From positions 1 through 7,509 of the forward strand of contig DAOVWI010000105.1 of assembly GCA_030636765.1 (NCBI GenBank): DNA of 7,509 nucleotides, given 5' to 3'. The DNA is from Gemmatimonadales bacterium. Lineage in GTDB: Bacteria; Gemmatimonadota; Gemmatimonadetes; Palauibacterales; Palauibacteraceae. Positions 1 through 5,306 of the stretch are shown in pieces; position 1 is the stretch's first letter; every line of letters begins with the position of its first letter. Both the position numbers and the translations under genes were made by a program. Below the pieces are notes generated by a model that made no database searches, was not told the DNA's origin, and worked only from the letters and a program-made list of their open reading frames with translations.

Positions 1-1
1 C

Positions 2-187
2 CAGCGACCGTTCGCTCTGCGGAGGGCGCCGGACGTGATCGTTGCGGAAGACGGGACGGATCGCGTGGTCTTCGTGCGCGGCTCGTTCACCGGCTTCACC
101 CTGTGCGGGCGCTACGGCTCCCGGCCGAGCATCCGGGTCGACACGGCCTGGGTGACGGCGAAGCGCGGAAGCGACTACTACGAGTAA
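2..187 (+). CDS. C-terminal fragment of an unrecognised protein (5' end outside window)
   Basis: An open frame runs from the left edge to a TAA at 185-187 and gives 61 residues. Codons have the strong G/C third-position bias of the neighbouring genes, which argues that this is the true frame. The fragment has alternating hydrophobic and charged residues (for example RVVFVRGSFTGFTLCGRYG) suggestive of beta strands, then a polar tail ending DYYE. No diagnostic motif is visible and I do not recognise the family. It ends 39 nt before the preferred kbl start and could be the preceding gene of the same transcript. The function is unknown; confidence is only that it is coding. Confidence 0.55.
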   Translation, partial: QRPFALRRAPDVIVAEDGTDRVVFVRGSFTGFTLCGRYGSRPSIRVDTAWVTAKRGSDYYE

Positions 188-214
188 CGGATGACTCTTT
201 ACTCGGAAACCGTC

Positions 215-225
215 GGAGGAGGGAG
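215..225 (+). promoter_or_regulatory. Shine-Dalgarno site that decides the kbl start
   Basis: The purine run GGAGGAGGGAG ends just before the GTG at 227. It favours that GTG over the upstream in-frame ATG at 191, which lies 3 nt after the preceding stop codon and has no comparable purine run in front of it. Confidence 0.6.
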
Positions 226-226
226 C

Positions 227-1414
227 GTGAACCAGGGACTGAGCGACCGGCTGTCCCATAAGCTGTCGACGATGCGAGAACAGGGCATCTTCAAGGTGCT
301 GCGCCACATCGAAGGCCCCCAGTCCGCCGTCATCGAGCTCGAGGGTTACGGAGAGGTCGTGAACCTCTGCTCGAACAACTATCTCGGGCTGTGCGACGAA
401 CCGGCCGTGATGCAGGCCGTGAAAGAGGGCGTGGACCGGTACGGGGCGGGCACCTCCTCGGTTCGCTTCATCTGCGGCACGTTTACCGTGCACCGGGAGC
501 TGGAGGAGCAGCTAGCCGACTTCCTGGGAACGGAAGCCTCCATCACCTACACTTCATGCTGGAACGCCAACGAGGGCCTCTTTGCTCCGCTTCTCGGGGA
601 GGAGGACGTCCTCATCAGCGACGCGCTGAACCACGCCTCCATCATCGACGGCATCCGGCTGTGCAAGGCAAAGCTCAAGATCTACCACCACATGGACATG
701 AACGACCTCGCAGAACTGCTCCGGGGCTCCCGGGAGGCGCGGCACCGTCTCGTGATCACCGACGGCGTGTTCAGCATGGAGGGAGAGATCGCTCCGCTGC
801 CCGAGATCCGCGAGCTGTGCGATCGGTACGACGCCATCATGGTGGTCGACGACTCGCATGCCACGGGCGTGCTGGGAGAGACGGGGCGTGGCACGCCCGA
901 GCACTGCGGCATGCACGGTGAAGTGGACATCGTTACCTCGACGCTCGGCAAGGCCCTCGGCGGCATGGCGGGCGGCTTCACGGCGAGCACCCGGGATGTA
1001 TGCGACTACCTGACCCAGGGATCGCGAACGCAACTGTTCACCAACGCCGTTCCGCCTCACTCGGCGTGCGGCGCGATCGCAGCGGTGCGTCATCTGGAGG
1101 CGCACCCCGAGCTCGTGGCGCGACTCCGCGAGAGCACCGCGTACTTCCGCGAGGGGCTGCTGGAGCTCGGCTACCGGCCGATCGAGGGAGACACGCCGAT
1201 CGTGCCGGTGATCGTCGGAGAGACGGCCGACGCGATCGCGCTCAGCAACCAACTCCTGGACGAAGGGGTTTTCGTGATCGGCTTCGGGTTCCCCGTCGTC
1301 CCGAAGGGTCAGGCGCGCATCCGCTGTCAGATCTCGGCGGCCCACGACAGGGAGCATCTCGACCGCGCTCTGGACGCGCTGAAGAGCGTGGGCAGGCGCC
1401 TCGGAGTCGTGTAG
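227..1414 (+). CDS. kbl: 2-amino-3-ketobutyrate CoA ligase / glycine C-acetyltransferase
   Basis: This is a PLP enzyme of the alpha-oxoamine synthase family. It catalyses the reversible reaction of glycine and acetyl-CoA with 2-amino-3-ketobutyrate, the second step of threonine breakdown to glycine; it is cytosolic. From the GTG at 227 it has 395 residues, close to E. coli Kbl (398). Family signatures are collinear: CSNNYLGL near the N terminus, SVRFICGT, ISDALNHASIIDG, DDSHA (Asp208, His211), the PLP lysine in TLGKALGG (Lys242), and VVPKGQARIR near the C terminus. The SVRFICGT and ALNHASIIDG blocks match Kbl better than BioF or 5-aminolevulinate synthase. An in-frame ATG at 191 would add 12 residues of non-conserved sequence. 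The rpe gene follows after 34 nt. No threonine dehydrogenase (tdh) is visible, so the direction in vivo is open. Confidence 0.93.
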   Translation: MNQGLSDRLSHKLSTMREQGIFKVLRHIEGPQSAVIELEGYGEVVNLCSNNYLGLCDEPAVMQAVKEGVDRYGAGTSSVRFICGTFTVHRELEEQLADFLGTEASITYTSCWNANEGLFAPLLGEEDVLISDALNHASIIDGIRLCKAKLKIYHHMDMNDLAELLRGSREARHRLVITDGVFSMEGEIAPLPEIRELCDRYDAIMVVDDSHATGVLGETGRGTPEHCGMHGEVDIVTSTLGKALGGMAGGFTASTRDVCDYLTQGSRTQLFTNAVPPHSACGAIAAVRHLEAHPELVARLRESTAYFREGLLELGYRPIEGDTPIVPVIVGETADAIALSNQLLDEGVFVIGFGFPVVPKGQARIRCQISAAHDREHLDRALDALKSVGRRLGVV

Positions 1415-1448
1415 GAGGCGGATCGAACCCTCGAAAGGAAGTCCATTC

Positions 1449-2132
1449 ATGAGGATTCCCGAAGGCGTGGTGATCGCCCCGTCCGTGCTCGCTGCCGACT
1501 ACGCCCGACTCGCCGACCACGTCCGCGAGGCCGAAGAGGCGGGCGCCCGCTGGTTTCAACTGGATGTAATGGACGGCCGGTTCGTTCCCAACCTCGCGGC
1601 CGGTCTTCCGGTGGCCCGTGCGCTCCGCGCCTCCACGGAGGCGTTCTTGGACGCACACCTCATGGTCCATGAGCCGGGTCGCTTCCTGGGGCCGTTCGCC
1701 GATGCGGGAGCCGATCTCATCACGATCCACCAGGAGGCCAGCCTCCACCTGCATCGCGACCTGACGGAGATCCGGCGTCTCGGCTGCCGGGCCGGGGTGG
1801 CCCTCAACCCGTCGACCCCGGCCGAGACGATCGGCGAAGTTCTGCACCTGGTCGACCTGGTTCTCGTGATGACGGTCAACCCGGGCTTTGGCGGGCAGAA
1901 GTTCATCCGGCCGGTCCTCCCGAAGCTCGGGAGGATTCAAGAGTTAGTGGCGGAACGAGGCCTCGCTCCCACGCGGCTGCAGGTGGACGGCGGCGTGGAC
2001 CTGGAGACGGCCCCGCTGGCGGTGGAGGCCGGCGCCGACGTGCTGATCGCGGGCTCATCGGTCTTCCGCGGCACTGGCACGGTGGCCGAGAACTTCCACG
2101 CCCTGCAGAGCGCCGCGGCGATCCGGCTCTGA
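1449..2132 (+). CDS. rpe: Ribulose-phosphate 3-epimerase
   Basis: This TIM-barrel metalloenzyme interconverts ribulose 5-phosphate and xylulose 5-phosphate in the pentose phosphate or Calvin pathways. Its 227 residues match the usual length. Visible motifs are IAPSVLAAD (9-17), LDVMDGRFVPN (38-48), DAHLMVHEP (68-76), the flexible loop VNPGFGGQKF (143-152), VDGGVD (179-184) and the phosphate-binding AGSSVF (201-206). The acid pair Asp39 and Asp180 and metal ligand His70 are present. The first metal-ligand His, two residues before the DVMDG aspartate in E. coli and most homologues, is Gln37 here (codon CAA). AGGAAG at 1436-1441 gives a well-spaced ribosome site. The gene is 34 nt after kbl with no terminator between, so the two are probably co-transcribed. 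The family is certain; the metal chemistry may deviate. Confidence 0.93.
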   Translation: MRIPEGVVIAPSVLAADYARLADHVREAEEAGARWFQLDVMDGRFVPNLAAGLPVARALRASTEAFLDAHLMVHEPGRFLGPFADAGADLITIHQEASLHLHRDLTEIRRLGCRAGVALNPSTPAETIGEVLHLVDLVLVMTVNPGFGGQKFIRPVLPKLGRIQELVAERGLAPTRLQVDGGVDLETAPLAVEAGADVLIAGSSVFRGTGTVAENFHALQSAAAIRL

Positions 2133-2175
2133 GCCGCATGAAACCATCGAAGGGCATCAGGTGTTCAAGGACGAC

Positions 2176-2259
2176 ATGAGTGATTTCGAATTCAACGTAT
2201 TCGCCGCCTGCTACTGTCCGGGTCATGCCCGGCAGCGGAGGGTCGCCGTGCGCGCGTAG
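2176..2259 (+). CDS. Possible cysteine-containing leader peptide (27 codons)
   Basis: A small ORF lies in the rpe-cysM gap. It starts at an ATG preceded by AAGGA (2167-2171) with a 4-nt spacer and ends at TAG (2257-2259). It begins MSDFEFNVFAAC, and the codons at 2209-2217 read Cys-Tyr-Cys (TGC TAC TGT), followed by a basic tail rich in Arg. Position 30 nt before an intrinsic terminator, itself just ahead of a cysteine-synthesis operon, is the layout of a transcription-attenuation leader. The CCGGG/CCCGG hairpin at 2218-2232 begins right after the second Cys codon, and CCGGG at 2262-2266 could pair alternatively with its 3' arm. I found no antiterminator overlapping the terminator arm, so the mechanism is inferred. 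A 13-codon ORF from the ATG at 2138 overlaps its start as ATGA. It may be chance. Confidence 0.33.
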   Translation: MSDFEFNVFAACYCPGHARQRRVAVRA

Positions 2260-2288
2260 TTCCGGGATCAACCCCGACAGACGCCACG

Positions 2289-2316
2289 AGCCGCGAGCCT
2301 TCCGCTCGCGGCTTTT
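2289..2316 (+). terminator. Intrinsic terminator between rpe and the cysM operon
   Basis: A perfect 10-bp stem pairs AGCCGCGAGC (2289-2298) with GCTCGCGGCT (2304-2313) around the 5-nt loop CTTCC, followed by TTTTCTTGTTT. The T-rich tail stands out in this GC-rich sequence. It lies 23 nt before the cysM ATG. It either ends the kbl-rpe transcript, with the downstream promoter read through or hidden, or serves as a regulated attenuator in the cysM leader. Confidence 0.85.
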
Positions 2317-2336
2317 CTTGTTTGAGGAAGGCTGGA

Positions 2337-3272
2337 ATGGGAACAGCGCTGGGATACGCGCTCACGGATCTGACGCTCTCGACGAGCGCCCGGGCTCTCG
2401 TCGCGGCCATCGGGGAAACGCCTCTCGTGCCCCTCCCCTCGCCGCGCCATGGGGTGCAGATACTGGGCAAGACCGAGTGGCTGAACCCGGGAGGCTCCGT
2501 AAAGGACCGGGCCGCGTGGTCGATCGTGCGGGCGGGCCTGTGGAGCGGCGACCTGGAGGGACGGGCTCTTCTGGACGCGAGCTCGGGCAACACGGCGATC
2601 GCGTACGCGATGCTCGGCGCGGCGATCGGGTTCGACGTGGCCCTGTGCGTGCCGAGCAACGCCAGCCCGGAGCGCCTCCAGACGTTGAGGGCGTACGGCG
2701 CACGACCGATCCTTACGGATCCGCTGGAGGGCACCGACGGAGCCATCCTGGAAGCACGCCGGTTGGCGGAGGAGGAGCCGGAGCGGTACTGGTACGCAGA
2801 CCAGTACGGAAACCCGGCGAACTGGCGCGCGCATTATGAGGGTACGGCGCTCGAGGTATGGCGGCAGACCGGAGGCGGCGTAACGCACTTCGTGGCTGGA
2901 CTCGGAACCACGGGGACGCTGGTCGGCGTCGGACGTCGTCTCCGGGAACTGAGCTCGACGGTGCGGATCGTCGGCGTGGAACCGGCGGAGGCACTGCACG
3001 GAATCGAGGGTCTCAAGAACCTGGACACGGCACTCCGTCCGGCGATCTACGACGCAGACGTCCCGGACGAACGGCTTCGCGTCACGACGGAGGAAGCACA
3101 GCTCTGGTCCCGCCGGCTGGCGCGCGAGCACGGTCTCTTTGTCGGCGCCTCCTCGGGCGCCGCGTACGCGGTCTGTCGCCAAGTCGCCGAACGGCTCGAG
3201 GCAGGCGTAGTCGTGACGGTTCTACCCGATGGAGGTGCGAGGTATCTCAGCGAGAAGTGGTGCACGAGGTGA
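2337..3272 (+). CDS. cysM: CysM-type cysteine synthase (probable CysO-thiocarboxylate-dependent)
   Basis: This is a fold-type II PLP enzyme of the cysteine synthase family, 311 residues. Motifs are IGETPLV (25-31), the PLP lysine in PGGSVKDR (Lys56), SSGNT (82-86, Asn85), the phosphate-binding GTTGT (190-194), GASSGA (270-275, with Ser272 at the pyridine-nitrogen position) and PDGGARYL near the C terminus. The segments QYGNPAN (156-162) and VTHFVAGLGTTGTL resemble M. tuberculosis CysM, which joins CysO thiocarboxylate to O-phosphoserine. Lys227 in GLKN may take the place of the Arg that binds O-phosphoserine in that enzyme, which is an alignment by eye. The ATG at 2337 has GAGGAAGG (2324-2331) upstream and is preferred over the in-frame TTG at 2322. 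Its stop overlaps the JAMM start by one base. The neighbouring JAMM and CysO-like genes support the CysO-dependent role over free-sulfide chemistry, but substrate specificity is inferred. Confidence 0.88.
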   Translation: MGTALGYALTDLTLSTSARALVAAIGETPLVPLPSPRHGVQILGKTEWLNPGGSVKDRAAWSIVRAGLWSGDLEGRALLDASSGNTAIAYAMLGAAIGFDVALCVPSNASPERLQTLRAYGARPILTDPLEGTDGAILEARRLAEEEPERYWYADQYGNPANWRAHYEGTALEVWRQTGGGVTHFVAGLGTTGTLVGVGRRLRELSSTVRIVGVEPAEALHGIEGLKNLDTALRPAIYDADVPDERLRVTTEEAQLWSRRLAREHGLFVGASSGAAYAVCRQVAERLEAGVVVTVLPDGGARYLSEKWCTR

Positions 3273-3730
3273 TGTCGCCGGGGTCCGAAGCGAGACGGGA
3301 GCTGCAGGACGCGGCCTTGGAAATCGGCTCCGGCATCCTGAGCGACATCCTGGAGGCCGCTGCAGCCGGCTACCCGCGCGAGGCATGCGGCATCCTGCTC
3401 GGGCGGCTGAACGAACCGAAACGCATCGTCGAGGGCTACCGGCCGACACCGAACCGGTGGCCGGAGCGAGGAGATCGCTATCTCATTGATCCGGAAGCGC
3501 TCCGGCGCGCTCTCGGAGCGGAGGAGGCGGGCGGTCCGCGCGTGCTCGGTTTCTACCACTCGCACCCGGACGCACCCCCGGTCCCATCAGAGACGGATCG
3601 TGAGCTCGCCTGGCCGTGGTACTATTACGTGATTATTCCGGTCGCACAGGGGACGCCGGGAAAGGCGCGGGTGTGGGAGCTCGATCCGGAGGCGGGACGG
3701 TTCGTCGAGCGTTCGCTGGCCCCGGCCTGA
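3272..3730 (+). CDS. mec: JAMM/MPN+ metalloprotease, Mec+ (CysO-cysteine hydrolase) type
   Basis: This small protein (152 residues) has a complete JAMM zinc-protease signature: the catalytic Glu37 in REACGILLG, then H96-S-H98-P, six residues, S106-x2-D109. His96, His98 and Asp109 are the expected zinc ligands. In M. tuberculosis the equivalent Mec+ cleaves CysO-Cys after Gly-Gly to release free cysteine. Length and the EACG and YHSHP blocks resemble that family. The ATG at 3272 shares its A with the cysM TGA (TGATG), implying translational coupling. Nearby purines (GAGG, 3266-3269) are too close for a standard site, and GTG codons at 3257, 3260 and 3269 are alternatives. The C-terminal codons lie in a 15-bp direct repeat with the following gap. 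Here it may also process the internal Gly-Gly of the downstream fusion protein (inference). Confidence 0.88.
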   Translation: MSPGSEARRELQDAALEIGSGILSDILEAAAAGYPREACGILLGRLNEPKRIVEGYRPTPNRWPERGDRYLIDPEALRRALGAEEAGGPRVLGFYHSHPDAPPVPSETDRELAWPWYYYVIIPVAQGTPGKARVWELDPEAGRFVERSLAPA

Positions 3731-3766
3731 CGTTGGCCCACAGTGCTACGTTGGCCCCGGCCTGAC
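3717..3766 (+). repeat. Short direct repeats around the JAMM gene stop
   Basis: TGGCCCCGGCCTGAC occurs at 3717-3731, covering the last codons and stop of the JAMM gene, and again at 3752-3766. A second overlapping pair, ACGTTGGCCC, is at 3730-3739 and 3748-3757. The pattern looks like a local slippage duplication of the gene's 3' tail. It produced most of the only sizeable gap inside the operon (87 nt, 3731-3817). Confidence 0.85.
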
Positions 3767-3799
3767 CGGGAACCGAAGAAAATGAGAAGACCGGCCGGT

Positions 3800-3810
3800 A
3801 GGAAGAGGAG
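3800..3810 (+). promoter_or_regulatory. Shine-Dalgarno site that decides the fusion-gene start
   Basis: AGGAAGAGGAG stands 7 nt before the ATG at 3818. That start gives a protein beginning MPRVSIRIPTPLRPF, which aligns with the N terminus of CysO (short start, then a VSIPT-like strand and LRP). Earlier in-frame starts at 3743 and 3782 would add a basic, non-conserved tail. Confidence 0.7.
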
Positions 3811-3817
3811 CGAGAAC

Positions 3818-5299
3818 ATGCCGAGGGTGTCGATACGGATTCCCACGCCACTGCGACCTTTCGTCGATGGGCGGGCAAGCGTTGAAGTGGAGGCCCGCAC
3901 GGCCGGCGAAGCCCTGGCGCGGCTCACCGAGGACAACGAACGGCTCCGCGCCCAGCTCTACGGTGCCGATGGCGAGCTGCGAAGCTTCGTGAACGTCTAC
4001 GTGGGGGACAGCAACCTGCGCGACCTGACGGGTGATCCGGAGCTGTTGGAGGGCGTCGAGCTGAGCATCGTCCCGTCGATCGCCGGCGGTCGTGAGCCCT
4101 CGGCGGCAGCGGGGCTTCCAGGGGCGGCGGAACGCCCCGGAGCGGCGGAGATCCCTGGCCTCACACCGGACGAGCTGCGCCGCTACAGCCGTCACCTTCT
4201 GATCCCGGAAGTCGGTCTGGAAGGGCAGAAGAAGCTGAAGCAGGCTCGCGTGCTGCTCATCGGGGCAGGAGGACTGGGATCGCCGCTGGCCCTGTATCTG
4301 ACGGCGGCCGGCGTAGGACGGATCGGCATCGTGGACCACGACGTCGTGGACTTCACGAATCTGCAGCGCCAGATCCTCCACGACACCCAGTCCGTCGGAA
4401 GGTCGAAGCTCAAATCCGCCCGGTCTCGCCTTGAAGCGATCAACCCGAACGTGGAGGTGGAGACGTTCGAGACCAGACTCGACTCGGGCAACGCGCTCGA
4501 GATCCTGGACGGCTGGGACATCGTCGCGGACGGGAGCGACAACTTCCCGACGCGCTACCTCGTGAATGACGCCGCGGTGCTGCTCGGCATCCCGACGGTG
4601 TACGGCGCGATCTTTCGTTTCGAGGGCCAGGCCTCGGTCTTCGGTGTCGAAGGGGGACCGTGCTACCGCTGCCTGTTTCGCGAACCCCCTCCGGCCGAGC
4701 TGGCGCCGAGTTGCGCCGACGCCGGTGTGTTCGGCGTGCTGCCGGGCATCGTGGGCACGATCCAGGCGACCGAGACGATTAAGCTCATCATCGGCCAGGG
4801 GCGACCGCTCATCGGCCGCATGCTCCTCATCGACGCCTTGCAGATGCAGTTCCGGGAGCTGAGCATCCTGCGAGATCCGTCGTGCCCCGTCTGCGGGGAC
4901 CATCCGACGATCACGGAACTGATAGACTACGAGGAGTTCTGCGGCGCGAAGGTAGAGGCAGGAAGCGGCGCCGACGGCATACCGGAGATGGACGTGCTGG
5001 AGCTCAAGCGCTGGCTGGATGACGGCCGCCGCTTCGAGCTGGTGGACGTCCGGGAAGCGTACGAATGGGAGATCTGCAACCTGGAACCGCAGGGTGCCCG
5101 GCTGATGCCCCAGGCCGCGCTGCCGACGCGGGTCGGAGAGCTGGACCGCGAGGCGACGATCGTCGTCTACTGCCGCTCGGGCGCGCGGAGCGCTCAGGCG
5201 GTGGAGGGCCTGAGGAGCTCGGGGCTCGAGGCGATCAACCTCAGGGGTGGAATCCTCGCCTGGGCGGCCGAGATCGACGAGAGCATGCCTACCTACTGA
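3818..5299 (+). CDS. CysO-like sulfur carrier fused to MoeB/ThiF E1-like adenylyltransferase and rhodanese (CysO-MoeZ fusion)
   Basis: This 493-residue protein has three domains. Residues 1-91 form a MoaD/ThiS/CysO ubiquitin-like carrier with LRPF, the CysO-like SFVNVYVGD (56-64) and ending IVPSIAGG, where Gly90-Gly91 is the normal carrier C terminus. Residues 92-114 are an Ala/Gly/Pro linker. Residues about 115-375 are a MoeB/ThiF-type E1: YSRHLLIPEVG, the ATP loop GAGGLGS (149-155), NLQRQ (181-185), DGSDN (238-242), zinc pairs C282/C285 and C356/C359, and Cys299 in APSCADAG. Residues about 388-493 are a rhodanese with LVDVRE and Cys452 in VYCRSGARS. The E1-rhodanese part matches MoeZ, which activates CysO in M. 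tuberculosis. Unlike my recollection of that protein, both CxxC pairs are kept. The frame is continuous, with no stop after Gly91. The next gene starts 7 nt after the stop. Serving molybdopterin or thiamine sulfur transfer as well is possible. Confidence 0.92.
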   Translation: MPRVSIRIPTPLRPFVDGRASVEVEARTAGEALARLTEDNERLRAQLYGADGELRSFVNVYVGDSNLRDLTGDPELLEGVELSIVPSIAGGREPSAAAGLPGAAERPGAAEIPGLTPDELRRYSRHLLIPEVGLEGQKKLKQARVLLIGAGGLGSPLALYLTAAGVGRIGIVDHDVVDFTNLQRQILHDTQSVGRSKLKSARSRLEAINPNVEVETFETRLDSGNALEILDGWDIVADGSDNFPTRYLVNDAAVLLGIPTVYGAIFRFEGQASVFGVEGGPCYRCLFREPPPAELAPSCADAGVFGVLPGIVGTIQATETIKLIIGQGRPLIGRMLLIDALQMQFRELSILRDPSCPVCGDHPTITELIDYEEFCGAKVEAGSGADGIPEMDVLELKRWLDDGRRFELVDVREAYEWEICNLEPQGARLMPQAALPTRVGELDREATIVVYCRSGARSAQAVEGLRSSGLEAINLRGGILAWAAEIDESMPTY

Positions 5300-5306
5300 G
5301 GTGGCG

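Noticed and set aside
191..226. Upstream in-frame ATG as the kbl start
   Set aside because: It lacks a ribosome site comparable to the one before 227 and adds 12 residues (MTLYSETVGGGS) not expected in Kbl.
554..1450. 298-residue minus-strand open frame opposite kbl
   Set aside because: It is antisense to an unmistakable Kbl with conserved motifs throughout, and it has no motif of its own.
2218..2316. T-box riboswitch, SRP RNA or tRNA in the rpe-cysM gap
   Set aside because: AGGGTCGCCG at 2239-2248 only loosely resembles a T-box and lacks the needed TGG bulge. No SRP GGAAGGAAGCAGC-like core and no tRNA cloverleaf could be traced.
2322..2336. TTG at 2322 as the cysM start
   Set aside because: It sits in the terminator tail and would place the purine-rich ribosome site inside the coding sequence; the ATG at 2337 is correctly spaced from GAGGAAGG.
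2268..3182. 304-residue minus-strand open frame opposite cysM
   Set aside because: Antisense shadow; its composition is dominated by Arg and the opposite strand carries the full cysteine synthase motif set.
3756..3770. Hairpin CCCGG-CCTGA-CCGGG as a terminator before the fusion gene
   Set aside because: The stem is only 5 bp and no T-tract follows; it is mostly a by-product of the GC-rich repeat.
2337..5299. A wholly undescribed ubiquitin-like protein-tagging system
   Set aside because: The JAMM, E1-like and ubiquitin-fold parts fit the known CysO-CysM-Mec-MoeZ cysteine pathway better, given the adjacent CysM. No E2-like or RING-like partner is present.
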